Part shown: piece after piece, positions 45,611 through 54,403 of the stretch
Position numbering within the stretch: the first letter of the stretch is position 1
Layout: each line of letters begins with the position of its first letter
DNA from: Sphingosinicella sp. LHD-64
Lineage (GTDB): Bacteria > Pseudomonadota > Alphaproteobacteria > Sphingomonadales > Sphingomonadaceae
Reading direction: 5' to 3'
DNA length: 64,000 nt
Assembly: GCF_031157375.1 (NCBI RefSeq)
Contig: NZ_JAVIFV010000001.1
Location: 1,178,001-1,242,000 of the forward strand
Notes under the pieces: generated by a model
Database searches by the model: none
Told to the model about the DNA's origin: nothing
The model's input: only the letters and a program-made list of their open reading frames with translations
Made by a program: the position numbers and the translations under genes

Positions 45611-47059
45611 ATGTCACGTTTCCGCGTTCCGCTTCTTGCCAGCCTGCTCGCGCTTGCCGCCTGCACGGTCGGGCCGGACCATGCCGCGCCTGTCACGCCG
45701 AGTGCAGCGGCCGGCGCCTTCATCGGCGCCGACCGGCCGGTCTTCACCGCGCAGGAGATCCGCGAGGATTGGTGGCGGCTCTATCAGGATCCCGTCCTCG
45801 ACAGCCTGATCGAGGACGCCTTCCGGGCGAACACCGATCTGCGCGTCGCCACCGCCAACCTGCGGCGCGCCCGCGCGCTGCTGCGCGAGAGCCGCGCCGG
45901 GCGGCTGCCGCAGACCGGCATCGGCGCCGGCGCAACCTACGGCCGCCTGCCCGAAAACCAGGTGCCGGCCAATATCGACCGCGAGGACTGGAGCTTCGAC
46001 GCCGGCCTCGACATCTCCTACGAGGTCGACCTGTTCGGCCGGGTGAGCCGCACGATCGAGGCCGCCCGTGCCGACGCGGAAGCGGTCGACGCGCTGCGCC
46101 GCGCCGTCCAGGTCGCGGTCGTCGCCGATACGGTGCGCGCCTATACCGATGCCGCCGCGGCAGGCGAGCGGTTGGAGGTTGCCGAGCGCAGCCTCGCCCT
46201 CATCGATCAGACATTGCGAGTCACCACCCGACGCTTCGAAGCGGGTCTCGGCACGCGGCTGGACGTTGTTCGCGTGACGTCCCTACGCGACCAACAGCGT
46301 GCCGAGCTGCCTCCGCTTCGGGCCGAGCGGGACGGGGCATTGTTTCGCCTCGCCACGCTCACCGGCCGCGCGCCCGCCGAACTCCCCCCCTCGGCGGGCG
46401 CGCGCCGGACCATCGTGCAGCTCGATCAGGCGATCCCCGTCGGCGACGGCGCGACCCTGCTCGCCCGCCGTCCGGACGTGCGCGAGGCCGAGCGGCGGCT
46501 CGCCGCCGAGACGGCGCGGGTCGGCGTCGCGACCGCGGACCTCTATCCCCGCATCACGCTTGGCGGCTCGGTCGGGGCGACCGGCCCGTCGCTCGGCGAC
46601 CTCTTCACCGGCGGGCCGTTCCGCTTCCTCTTGGGACCGCTGATCAGCTGGTCCTTCCCCAACCAGGAGGCGATTCGCGCCCGCATCCGCGCCGCCGAGG
46701 CCTCGGCGGAAGGGGCTCTGGCGAATTTCGACGGGACGGTGCTGCGCGCGCTGCAGGAGACCGAGACGGCGCTCTCCGCCTACCGCCACGAGCTCGACCG
46801 CCGCGTCGCCCTCGCCGACGCCCGCAATGCCGCCCAGCGCGCCGCCGAGATCGAGCGCGCACGCCTGCGTGCCGGCCGCGCCAACTCGCTCGAGGTGCTC
46901 GACGCCGAGCGCACGCTGGCGGAGGCGGAGGCGGTGCTGGTCCAGTCCGAGGCGCGCATCACCAGCGCGCAGATCGACCTGTTCCGGGCGCTCGGCGGCG
47001 GCTGGCAGCGCGAGGTGGTGACGGCGGAGGCGAACGTGAGGTCGCCTGCACAAAATTAG
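45611..47059 (+). CDS. Outer-membrane efflux lipoprotein (NodT/OprM family), RND operon
   Basis: A 482-residue TolC-like channel. A lipoprotein signal (LASLLALAACTVGPDH) gives an acylated Cys; EDWWRLYQDPVLDSLIEDA and RRADVREAERRLAAETARV-like segments (here RRPDVREAERRLAAETARV) mark the two OEP repeats. It completes the tripartite RND system. Its 3' end meets the MacAB operon across a 90-base hairpin repeat. Confidence 0.95.
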   Translation: MSRFRVPLLASLLALAACTVGPDHAAPVTPSAAAGAFIGADRPVFTAQEIREDWWRLYQDPVLDSLIEDAFRANTDLRVATANLRRARALLRESRAGRLPQTGIGAGATYGRLPENQVPANIDREDWSFDAGLDISYEVDLFGRVSRTIEAARADAEAVDALRRAVQVAVVADTVRAYTDAAAAGERLEVAERSLALIDQTLRVTTRRFEAGLGTRLDVVRVTSLRDQQRAELPPLRAERDGALFRLATLTGRAPAELPPSAGARRTIVQLDQAIPVGDGATLLARRPDVREAERRLAAETARVGVATADLYPRITLGGSVGATGPSLGDLFTGGPFRFLLGPLISWSFPNQEAIRARIRAAEASAEGALANFDGTVLRALQETETALSAYRHELDRRVALADARNAAQRAAEIERARLRAGRANSLEVLDAERTLAEAEAVLVQSEARITSAQIDLFRALGGGWQREVVTAEANVRSPAQN

Positions 47060-47060
47060 C

Positions 47061-47144
47061 CGTCATTGCGAGCGAAGCGAAGCAATCCAGTGCGGCTTCA
47101 GAGGCCCGTTGGATTGCTTCGTCGCTAAGCTCCTCGCAATGACG
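47061..47144. repeat. Long hairpin repeat, family B copy 1
   Basis: CGTCATTGCGAG-CGAAGCGA-AGCAATCCA on the left and TGGATTGCTTCGTCGCT..CCTCGCAATGACG on the right are near-complementary over about 30 bases. It lies between the two convergent efflux operons (2 bases after one stop, 8 before the other), where it may stop transcription from both sides. Confidence 0.8.
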
Positions 47145-47151
47145 AGTATGG

Positions 47152-48357
47152 TTACTCGTGCCTCAATGCGTCGATCGGGTTGAGCGCGGCCGCGCGTCGG
47201 GCCGGGAAGTAGCCGAACACGATCCCGATCAGCGCCGAGACGCTGAACGCGACCAGGTTGATCTGCGGGTCGAACAGGAACGGCACCTGGATGAGCGGCG
47301 CGACAATCACGGTCGCGATGAGGGCGAGGACCAGGCCGATCAGGCCGCCCAGGCAGGCGAGCACCACCGCCTCGACCAGGAACTGCATCAGGACCTCGCT
47401 CGCCACCGCGCCGATGGCGAGGCGGATGCCGATCTCGCGCGTCCGCTCGGTCACCGAGACCAGCATGATGTTCATGATGCCGATGCCGCCGACGATCAGG
47501 CTCACCGCCGCGACCGCGCCCATCACCATGGTGAGGATGCGCGTCGTCCCCTGCAGCGTATCGGCGATCTGGCGGGTGTCGAAGATGTTGAAATTATCGT
47601 CCTGCCCGCGCGTGATACGGCGCCGCTCGCGCAGCAGCGACTGGATCGAGGACTGGACCGAAGTCGTGTCATAGGCGTCGTCGACCGCGACCATGATGAA
47701 GCGGATGTCGCGATTGCCGGTGAAGCGCCGCTGCACCGCCTTGATCGGCATCAGCACGACATCGTCCTGGTCCTGGAAGCCGCCCTGCCCGCGCGCGGCG
47801 AGCGTGCCGATCACCTCGCAGGAGAGGTCGCGCAGGCGGAAACGCTTGCCGATCGGATCGACGTCCCGGAACAGGTTCTGCTGCACCGTGTGGCCGATGA
47901 CGCACACCGCCTTGCCAGCCTGCTCTTCGGCGTCATTCCAGATCCGCCCCTCGCTCAGCGCCCATTGCTGGGCGGTGAAGAACTGGCTGGTGGTGCCGTT
48001 GATCGTCGTCTGCCAGTTGGCGGCATTGTAGACGGCGAGGCCCGAACTCTGGGCCTGCGGCGCGACGGCGCGCACCCCCGGGATCTGCTCGGCGATCGCC
48101 TCCACGTCCGCCATCTCGAAATCGGGCGGTTGCGGCCCGCCGCCACCGCGGCCAAAGCCCTGACCGGGACGGATCTGGAGGATGTTGGCGCCAAGGCTGG
48201 AAATCTGCTGCGCCACCGCTTCGGTCGCGCCATTGCCCAGGGTGACCATCGTCACCACCGCGGCAACGCCGATGACGATGCCGAGCGTGGTCAGGAAGGA
48301 GCGCAGCAGGTGCCGCCGGATCTCGCGCACCGCGAGCAGGATGGTGGTGAAGAACAT
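47152..48357 (-). CDS. MacB-type ABC transporter permease
   Basis: A 401-residue mechanotransmitting permease. The start at 48357 (MFFTTILLAVREIRRHLLRSFLTTLGIVIGV) is chosen over the long upstream extension, which runs through a repeat. One helix precedes a periplasmic MacB_PCD domain (about 40-270), then three helices of the FtsX type (IVGGIGIMNIMLVSVTERTREIGIR is the signature) and the closing FPARRAAALNPIDALRHE. ATPase and permease are separate proteins here, unlike E. coli MacB. It is the last gene of the operon with the outer-membrane factor, adaptor and ATPase. Confidence 0.95.
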   Translation of the reverse strand: MFFTTILLAVREIRRHLLRSFLTTLGIVIGVAAVVTMVTLGNGATEAVAQQISSLGANILQIRPGQGFGRGGGGPQPPDFEMADVEAIAEQIPGVRAVAPQAQSSGLAVYNAANWQTTINGTTSQFFTAQQWALSEGRIWNDAEEQAGKAVCVIGHTVQQNLFRDVDPIGKRFRLRDLSCEVIGTLAARGQGGFQDQDDVVLMPIKAVQRRFTGNRDIRFIMVAVDDAYDTTSVQSSIQSLLRERRRITRGQDDNFNIFDTRQIADTLQGTTRILTMVMGAVAAVSLIVGGIGIMNIMLVSVTERTREIGIRLAIGAVASEVLMQFLVEAVVLACLGGLIGLVLALIATVIVAPLIQVPFLFDPQINLVAFSVSALIGIVFGYFPARRAAALNPIDALRHE

Positions 48358-48455
48358 GTCAGGCCAATCCCATTCCGAACCCGTTCGGGCTGATGGTCGG
48401 GTCGCCAAGCCCCCGGCTTGGCTGCGGATGTCCGGGGGACATTCGCACCCGGCCA

Positions 48456-48525
48456 TTGTCGAAGCCCTGCCCTTCTCTTCGGCCGCAAAGAAGAGGACAG
48501 CCCTTCGACAAGCTCAGGGCGAACG
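48456..48525. repeat. Hairpin repeat between the ABC ATPase and permease genes
   Basis: TTGTCGAAGCCCTGCCCTTC and its imperfect complement GAGGACAGCCCTTCGACAA flank a CGGCCGC centre, followed by GCTCAGGGCGAACGG. It fills most of the 189-base gap inside the operon. The sequence belongs to the widespread 'TTCGACAAGCTCAGGGCGAACGG' intergenic repeat of sphingomonads (from memory). Confidence 0.65.
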
Positions 48526-48546
48526 GAGTCTCTTGCGCAAATCCCC

Positions 48547-49251
48547 TCATGCCGCGGTCCCGTTCCGGTCGACCCGCTCCACCAGCCCGTCGCGGAAATG
48601 GACGATGGTACGGGCATATTTCGCCATGTCCGGTTCGTGCGTCACCATCAGGACGGTGATGCCGACATCGCGGTTGAGACCGGTGAGCAACTCCATGATC
48701 TCGACCGAGGTCCTGGAATCGAGATTGCCCGTCGGCTCGTCGGCGAGCAGCACGTCCGGATTGGTGACGATCGCGCGGGCGATGGCGACGCGCTGCTGCT
48801 GGCCGCCGGACAGCTCCGCGGGCGTATGATCCCACCAGTCCCGGAGGCCGACCTTCTCCAGCGCGGCCATGCCGGCCTCGCGGCGTTTGGCGCGGTCCTC
48901 GCCGCGATAGAGCAACGGCAGCTCGACATTCTCGAGCGCGTCGGTGCGGGCGAGCAGGTTGAAGCCCTGGAAGACGAAGCCGAGATAGCGGCGCCGGAGC
49001 AGCGCCCGCTGGTCGCGGTCGAGCGATTCGACCGGCAGGCCCTTGAACCGGAAGGAACCGTCGGTCGGCACGTCGAGACAGCCGAGGATGTTCATCGCGG
49101 TCGACTTGCCCGATCCCGACGGACCCATCACCGCCATGAAGTCCCCGGCGGCGACGTCGAGGTCGATGCCCTTCAGCGCCTGGAAGGCGGTTGCGCCGCT
49201 GCCATAGGTCTTGGTGACGCCGCGCAGCGAGATGATCGGCTCATTCGCCAT
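48547..49251 (-). CDS. MacB-type ABC transporter ATPase
   Basis: A 234-residue LolD/MacB-like ATPase. Walker A is GPSGSGKST, the Q-loop is in FVFQGFNLL, the ABC signature is LSGGQQQRVAIARAI, and Walker B is VLLADEPTGNLD. The ATG at 49251 (MANEPIISLRGVTKTYG) is preferred over 49275. It overlaps the adaptor gene by 11 bases. It powers the permease encoded downstream. Confidence 0.96.
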   Translation of the reverse strand: MANEPIISLRGVTKTYGSGATAFQALKGIDLDVAAGDFMAVMGPSGSGKSTAMNILGCLDVPTDGSFRFKGLPVESLDRDQRALLRRRYLGFVFQGFNLLARTDALENVELPLLYRGEDRAKRREAGMAALEKVGLRDWWDHTPAELSGGQQQRVAIARAIVTNPDVLLADEPTGNLDSRTSVEIMELLTGLNRDVGITVLMVTHEPDMAKYARTIVHFRDGLVERVDRNGTAA

Positions 49252-50986
49252 CGGGCGGGCTCGCCTCTCCGCCATCCGGGCGCGCCTCGCGCCGCTGACG
49301 CCGCCGCTCGTTCATCGCGGCACGCTGTTCGGGCGTCAGGCTCTCGAGATAGGCCTTGCGCTGCTCCGGCGTCATGTCGCGCATCCGCTGCCGCTCTCCG
49401 CCGCCGCCTGCGGCACCGGGGGCGGGACGGGCGTCCGGCGAGGGCTGCGGCCCGACCGGCGGTGCCTCCGGCGAGGGCTGGCGTGGCGGCTGCGAGGAGG
49501 GCGGCGTACCGGCAGCCGGTGCCGGCGCGGTCGCGTTGGTCGCCGCCGCATTGCCGTCCTCGCCACCGCCCCCGCGCTGGCCCTCGCGCTGGCGGCCCTG
49601 GCCGCGCTGGCCATCGCCGTTCTTGTCTTCCTGGACCTGGCCCGGCGCGAGGCGGGCGGTGATCACCTGCATGCCTTCCTGGAGCTCGCCGCCGGTGATC
49701 TCGGTGCGCGATCCGTCACTCTGGCCGACGACGACCTGGACGGGGCGCGGATTGCCGTCCTCGCCGAGGACATAGACCGTCTGGCGGCTGCCGGCGCCGA
49801 TGCCGACCTCGCGCTGGGCGCGGCCGCCCCGCCCCCCGCGCCGCGGCCCGCGCGGGACGAGGACGCTGGTGATGCCGCCCTGCTGGCCGGCCTGCGCATC
49901 CTGGTTCGGATTGAAGCGCAGCGCCGCATTGGGAACGAGCAGGACGTTCTGCCGCTCGCTGGTGATGATGTCCGCGGTCGCAGTCATGCCCGGGCGCAGC
50001 AGCAAGTCCGGATTGTCGACCAGGAGCACCGCCGTATAGGCGACGACGCTGCCAGTCCCGGAGGCGGCAGTTGAGCTGCTCGACGAGGACGAACTGGTGG
50101 AGCCCGAGGCGTTCGCGCCGACATCGACGCGGCTCACCCGCGCCTCGAAGGTGCGGCCCGGATAGGCATCGACGTTGAAGCTGGCGCGCTGGCCTTCACG
50201 AACCTGTCCGACATCGGCTTCGTCGACGCGCACCTCGAGCTTCATCTCCGACAGGTCCTCCGCAATGATGAACAGGATCGGCGCATTGAACGAGGCGGCG
50301 ACCGTCTGGCCGGGATCGATCGAGCGCGACAGGACGACGCCCGTCACAGGCGAGAATATCGTCGCGCGCGACAGGTTGAACTGGGCGGAGGAGAGCTGGG
50401 CGCGGGCCTGGGAAACCTGCGCATCGGCCGAGCGGACCCCAGCCTGTGCCTGCCGATTCTCGGCACGGGCTGAATCAAGTTCGGTTTCCGAAGGCACACG
50501 ACCGCCGGAAACGCGATAGACTTCTTCCTGCCGGGCGAGGTTGGCGCGCGCCAGCGCTGCGGACGCTTGCGCGGTCGCCACCTGCGCCTGGGCGGAACTC
50601 AGTCCCGCCTGCGCCTGGGTCACCGCATCCTGGAGCCGTGCCGGATCGAGCCGGGCGAGGGGCTGGCCCTGGGTCACCCGGTCGTTGTTGTCGACATAGA
50701 CCTCGGTGATCAGGCCGGACTGCTCCGAACCGACCTCGACCTGGTTGGTCGGCTGGAGGTTGCCGGTCGCCGAGACGGTGACCTGGAGGTCGCCGCGGCG
50801 CACCGACTGGGTCGCATAGCCGCCCTCCGCCTCGCCGGCGAAGCAGCGCGACAGGAGCAGCACGAGCACGACGAGGATGACCGCGCCGACAATGAAGGTC
50901 GGCCGCCGCCACCACGGCCGCGTCGCGGGCGCGCCGAGGAAATCGTCGAGGTTCTGCTTGTCGGCCGGCTGGGTGGTGTCGCTCAT
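49241..50986 (-). CDS. MacA-type periplasmic adaptor with long C-terminal extension
   Basis: A 581-residue adaptor, about 200 longer than usual MacA. The anchor helix (about 30-48) is followed by a lipoyl-hairpin-lipoyl region (VSATGNLQPTNQVEVGSEQSG, then long helices with QAQAGLSSAQAQVATAQA), and barrel domains. After about residue 440 comes a Pro/Ala/Gly linker and then MRDMTPEQRKAYLESLTPEQRAAMNERRRQRRE, two 'TPEQR' repeats like the LTxxQ motif of Spy/CpxP. It overlaps the outer-membrane gene by ATGA and the ATPase by 11 bases. The added tail may bind unfolded proteins or metals; this is inference. Confidence 0.93.
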   Translation of the reverse strand: MSDTTQPADKQNLDDFLGAPATRPWWRRPTFIVGAVILVVLVLLLSRCFAGEAEGGYATQSVRRGDLQVTVSATGNLQPTNQVEVGSEQSGLITEVYVDNNDRVTQGQPLARLDPARLQDAVTQAQAGLSSAQAQVATAQASAALARANLARQEEVYRVSGGRVPSETELDSARAENRQAQAGVRSADAQVSQARAQLSSAQFNLSRATIFSPVTGVVLSRSIDPGQTVAASFNAPILFIIAEDLSEMKLEVRVDEADVGQVREGQRASFNVDAYPGRTFEARVSRVDVGANASGSTSSSSSSSSTAASGTGSVVAYTAVLLVDNPDLLLRPGMTATADIITSERQNVLLVPNAALRFNPNQDAQAGQQGGITSVLVPRGPRRGGRGGRAQREVGIGAGSRQTVYVLGEDGNPRPVQVVVGQSDGSRTEITGGELQEGMQVITARLAPGQVQEDKNGDGQRGQGRQREGQRGGGGEDGNAAATNATAPAPAAGTPPSSQPPRQPSPEAPPVGPQPSPDARPAPGAAGGGGERQRMRDMTPEQRKAYLESLTPEQRAAMNERRRQRREARPDGGEASPPDGE

Positions 50987-52383
50987 GAACTGACTCCGGT
51001 CGCCGGCGGCGCGCTGGCATCCCAGCCGCCGCCGAGGGCACGATAAAGCTGGACAAGCGCCTGCGCCTCATCGCCGCGGCTGCCGGCCATGCCGTCGCGC
51101 GCGGACAGGAACGTACGCTCTGCCGTCAGCAGGGTCTGGAAATCGGTGAGGCCCGAGCGGTACTGGATGCGGGCCAGGATGGCGCTGTTGTTGGCGGCAT
51201 CGAGCGCGATCGCGAACTGCTGCTGGCGCTGGCGCGCCGACTGCAGGTCGACCAGCGCATTCTCGACCTCCTCGAGCGCGGCCAGCACGGACTGGCGATA
51301 GCTCGCCAGCGCGCCTTCCGTCGCCGCCTGCTGGGAGCGGAGCTGCGAGCGCAGCCGCCCGCCGTCGAACAGGGTCTGATCGATGCCGCCGAGGATCGAT
51401 CCGGTGATCGCCTCGAACAGCCCGCCCAGCGAGAAGGCCGACGTGCCGATGCTGCCGGAGAGCCTGAAACCCGGATAGAGCTGGGCCTCGGCCACGCCGA
51501 CCCGCGCCGTCGCGGCGGCGAGGTTGCGCTCGGCGCTGCGCACGTCGGGGCGCTGGCGCAGCGTGTCCGCCGGAATGCCGGTCGCGATCTGCTCCGGCCC
51601 TTCCGGGATCGGCTGCGCTTGCGTCAGCTCGGCGGTGAGCGTGCCGGGCGCCCGCCCGGTCAGCACGGCGAGGCGATAGGTGGCGCTGGCGAAGCTGGTC
51701 TCGAGCGCCGGGATGGACGCGGCCGCACTCGCCCGCGCCGAACGCGCCTGCTCGGAATCGAGCGACGAGGCGAGCCCCGCCTGCACCCGCCATTGCGCGA
51801 TCTGCAGATTATCGTCGGCGATCGCCAACGTATCACGGGCGATGGCGAGCCGGTCCTGCGTGAGACGCGCGATGATATAATTGGCCGCGACCTCGGCCGC
51901 GATCGACGTGCGCAGCGCCTCGCGGTCGTACCAGGCGCCTTCCGCATCCGCGCCTGCGGCCTCGACGCCCCGGCGGAGGCGGCCGAACAGGTCGATCTCC
52001 CAGGAGGCGTCGGCGCCGATGTTGAAATTGCTGTTGTCGTCGCCGGGGCCGAAATTGCGTCCCGCACCGGCCGACGCGCCGACCTGCGGCACCAGCCCGG
52101 CGCGGGCCTGCACCAGCGCCTCGCGCGCCTGGGTCAGCCGGGCGCTCGAAACCGCCAGATCGAGATTGCCGGCGCTCGCCTCGTCGATCAGCCGGGTGAG
52201 CAGGGGATCGTCGAACTGCTCCCACCACAGCGACAGGTCCTGCGCGGGCAGGGCGCCGGCCGGGCCGGCATAGGCTTCCGGCACCGCCAGCGACGCCGCC
52301 TCGGGTGCCCGGTAATCGGGGCCGACGGTGGTGCAGGCCGCGAGGGCCAGCGCGCTTACGGGGATCACTATACGACGCATCAC
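50983..52383 (-). CDS. Outer-membrane efflux lipoprotein (NodT family), MacAB operon
   Basis: A 466-residue TolC-like lipoprotein: VSALALAACTTVGPDYRAP is the lipobox. LWWEQFDDPLLTRLIDEA and RQRPDVRSAERNLAAATARVG mark the two OEP repeats. It is a paralogue of the RND operon's channel at 45611. It heads the four-gene MacAB operon and overlaps the adaptor gene by four bases (ATGA). Confidence 0.95.
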   Translation of the reverse strand: MMRRIVIPVSALALAACTTVGPDYRAPEAASLAVPEAYAGPAGALPAQDLSLWWEQFDDPLLTRLIDEASAGNLDLAVSSARLTQAREALVQARAGLVPQVGASAGAGRNFGPGDDNSNFNIGADASWEIDLFGRLRRGVEAAGADAEGAWYDREALRTSIAAEVAANYIIARLTQDRLAIARDTLAIADDNLQIAQWRVQAGLASSLDSEQARSARASAAASIPALETSFASATYRLAVLTGRAPGTLTAELTQAQPIPEGPEQIATGIPADTLRQRPDVRSAERNLAAATARVGVAEAQLYPGFRLSGSIGTSAFSLGGLFEAITGSILGGIDQTLFDGGRLRSQLRSQQAATEGALASYRQSVLAALEEVENALVDLQSARQRQQQFAIALDAANNSAILARIQYRSGLTDFQTLLTAERTFLSARDGMAGSRGDEAQALVQLYRALGGGWDASAPPATGVSS

Positions 52384-52427
52384 CCGCCCCTACTCCCCGA
52401 CCGGTGTCGCGCAACTATCCCCGTCGG

Positions 52428-52456
52428 GCCGCGACATTGTATCAGAATGTCGCGGC
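52428..52456. promoter_or_regulatory. Perfect palindrome upstream of the MacAB operon (operator or promoter element)
   Basis: GCCGCGACATT (52428-52438) and AATGTCGCGGC (52446-52456) are perfect 11-base arms around GTATCAG. On the minus strand the centre reads GATACAATGTCG, so TACAAT (52437-52442) could be a -10 box about 55 bases before the outer-membrane factor start. No T-run follows, arguing against a terminator for the gene upstream. Confidence 0.6.
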
Positions 52457-52481
52457 TCCGTTACGGTTCCCCGGTCGCGCG

Positions 52482-53069
52482 TCAGCCCCCGATGTGCGTC
52501 TGCGCGACCATGCAGTAGAGCATCGGGATCGAGAGGATGAGGTTGGTGCGCGAGGCCATCATCGCGGTCGAGGCGGCCTTCGCCTTCACGTCGTCCTCTG
52601 CCGCCACGATGCCGAGCGCCTTCTTCTGGTTCGGCCAGATGACGAACCAGACGTTCGCCGCCATGATGAGCCCGAGCCACATGCCGATGCCGATCGTCCG
52701 ATAGCCCGTCTCCAGCCCCAGCGCCCGCGCGGCATAGCCGCCCTGCTGCAGCTCGGCGACGAGGAAGCCGAGCACGACCGTGACCAGCGCCGCCCAGCGG
52801 AACCAGAAGAGCGCCGCCGGCGCGATATATTTGGTGACGCCCGGCTTCAGCTCGGCCGGCACCTTCGGCATGGTCGGGATCTGCACGAAGTTGAAATAGT
52901 AGAGCAGCCCGATCCACAGGATGCCGGCGAAGACGTGGAGGTAACGCAGCCACTGCGCCCAATAGCCCGGCTGCCCGATCGCGTCGCCGTGCAGCCCGAA
53001 CATCGCGAGCACGAGCAGCACCACGCCGATGCCGAGCGCCAGGTGGAAGTTGCCGAGAATCTTCGCCAT
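52482..53069 (-). CDS. PuuD-like (urate hydroxylase-domain) membrane protein
   Basis: A 195-residue membrane protein with four or five helices. It starts MAKILGNFHLALGIGVVLLVLAMFGLHGD, with GYWAQWLRYLHVFAGILWIGLLYYFNFVQIP next; conserved His residues in FHLA and LRYLHVFAG may bind haem. Proteins like this are annotated as urate hydroxylase PuuD on the basis of the membrane domain, but lack the C-terminal cytochrome, so urate oxidation should not be assumed. The ATG at 53069 has a GGGAGAG ribosome-binding site. It is monocistronic or follows the DUF2459 gene by 50 bases. Confidence 0.82.
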   Translation of the reverse strand: MAKILGNFHLALGIGVVLLVLAMFGLHGDAIGQPGYWAQWLRYLHVFAGILWIGLLYYFNFVQIPTMPKVPAELKPGVTKYIAPAALFWFRWAALVTVVLGFLVAELQQGGYAARALGLETGYRTIGIGMWLGLIMAANVWFVIWPNQKKALGIVAAEDDVKAKAASTAMMASRTNLILSIPMLYCMVAQTHIGG

Positions 53070-53119
53070 TTTTCTCTCCCCTGTCCGTTCGTTCCACCGC
53101 TGTAACGCAACTCCCCGAC

Positions 53120-53815
53120 TCAATCGAGACGCCACATGATGCTCTGCTCCAGCGGCGTCCACAGGCCCATCCGGATGCCGGCGGTGCGCAGCGCGCGGCC
53201 GGTCCACTCATTACAAGTGAGAATGAAGCTGTATCCGCCATTGGCTTCGTAAAACATGTCGTTGGTATTGTAGCCGCGGCCGAGCACCGGAATGGTCCGC
53301 CCCTGCGCGTCCAGCCGGAATCGGCCGCGAATGAAGGCGGTCAGCCGTTGATATTGCGCCGGCGTCACCTTGATCGCGCGCTGCCATCGGTCGGGATGCG
53401 GATTGTGATCGTGCTCGACATGGAGGAGGGTCGGCCCCCGCCCGAACAGCGCCGCGGCGGCGGTGCGCAGCGACAGATCGCCCCAGGTCGGCGTGTTCAG
53501 GTAGAATTCCCGATTGCCGTAGCCGATCGCGACATAATTGCCGTTGCCCCAGCGCGGATCGCGCAGGTGTGCGCCCGGCGCGTAGGTCGCCCAGTCCACG
53601 TAGCGATTGGTCTTGGGCATAACGATCCAGGTATGGACGCCGTTGGTGCGCACGAAGATCGTGATCCCCTGCGACGGCTCGCGCCAGCTGACATTGGCCG
53701 GGATCGCGCCGAGGATCAGGGCGAAGAGAAAATAGGCGAGCGGCACCGCGACGATCCCGAGGAGGACCTTGAGAGCGACCCGAACCGCCCGCCGCGCTGT
53801 CCACCGCCTTGCCAC
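53120..53815 (-). CDS. DUF2459 / TIGR02117-family membrane-anchored protein
   Basis: A 231-residue protein with an N-terminal helix (VALKVLLGIVAVPLAYFLFALILG) and an exported domain. Conserved segments are FVRTNGVHTWIVMP, DPRWGNGNYVAIGYGNREFYL and SFILTCNEWTGRALRTAGI, where His and Cys suggest a papain-like or NlpC-like arrangement; the family function is unknown. It precedes the PuuD-like gene by 50 bases. Confidence 0.85.
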   Translation of the reverse strand: MARRWTARRAVRVALKVLLGIVAVPLAYFLFALILGAIPANVSWREPSQGITIFVRTNGVHTWIVMPKTNRYVDWATYAPGAHLRDPRWGNGNYVAIGYGNREFYLNTPTWGDLSLRTAAAALFGRGPTLLHVEHDHNPHPDRWQRAIKVTPAQYQRLTAFIRGRFRLDAQGRTIPVLGRGYNTNDMFYEANGGYSFILTCNEWTGRALRTAGIRMGLWTPLEQSIMWRLD

Positions 53816-53902
53816 AGACCGGTGCTAGCGCGCGCGCCGCTTCGCAGAAAGCCCCGCCGGCCATGCCTTGCGCATCATTTCGATAGGCTCCAAGGCGGTG
53901 GC

Positions 53903-54286
53903 ATGAACCCGTTGCCGCCCTATGCCCGCCTGCTCGGCATCGAGAAGCGCCGCGCCGACGATGGCGCGCTGCAGTTCGTCATGCCGTTCGGCGATGCCGT
54001 GCTCGGCCGCCCCGGCTACCTCCATGGCGGCGCGATCGCCGGCCTGCTCGAATTTGCCGCCCTGGGCGCGCTCTACGATGCGCTCGGCACCCGCGACGGC
54101 GTCACCGTCAAGCCGATCAACGTCACCGTCCAGTATATGCGCGGCGGCACCAATCACGACACGTTCGCCGGCGCGATCGTCACCCGCCTCGGCAAGCGCG
54201 TCGCCAATGTCGAGGCCCATGCCTGGCAGCACGACCGGGTCCGGCCGATCGCCTCGGCGCAGATGAACGTGCTGATCCGGCGGTGA
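53903..54286 (+). CDS. PaaI-family hotdog thioesterase
   Basis: A 127-residue hotdog-fold protein. GRPGYLHGGAIAGLLEFAALGAL is the PaaI signature, with the catalytic acid in the following helix, and TVKPINVTVQYMRGG forms the central strand. It probably hydrolyses acyl- or aryl-CoA thioesters, in keeping with the acyl-CoA dehydrogenases further on, though on the other strand. The stop overlaps the start of a 37-codon gene (GTGA). Confidence 0.88.
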   Translation: MNPLPPYARLLGIEKRRADDGALQFVMPFGDAVLGRPGYLHGGAIAGLLEFAALGALYDALGTRDGVTVKPINVTVQYMRGGTNHDTFAGAIVTRLGKRVANVEAHAWQHDRVRPIASAQMNVLIRR

Positions 54287-54396
54287 GGATCCGGCTCGAC
54301 AACGACCTCGGCACCTTCGGCGTGCTCGGGTGTCTGGTCGGGATCGTGATGATCGTCCTGGTCCTGCTGATCGCGCTGATGGCGATCGCGCACTGA
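54283..54396 (+). CDS. Small single-helix membrane protein, 37 residues
   Basis: A GTG start overlaps the thioesterase stop by four bases (GTGA). The product reads VRIRLDNDLGTFG and then one long hydrophobic helix (VLGCLVGIVMIVLVLL...), ending AIAH. Overlap and composition indicate a real translated gene coupled to the thioesterase. Function unknown. Confidence 0.6.
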   Translation: MRIRLDNDLGTFGVLGCLVGIVMIVLVLLIALMAIAH

Positions 54397-54403
54397 ACCC
54401 CGG

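Noticed and set aside
42361-45747. A long minus-strand open frame opposite the RND pump
   Set aside because: Asp/His/Arg-rich shadow translation of the pump gene, which is certain on the plus strand.
47061-47144. Insertion sequence or integration site
   Set aside because: Only a palindrome of about 84 bases without a transposase frame or target duplication; it fits the dispersed intergenic hairpin repeats.
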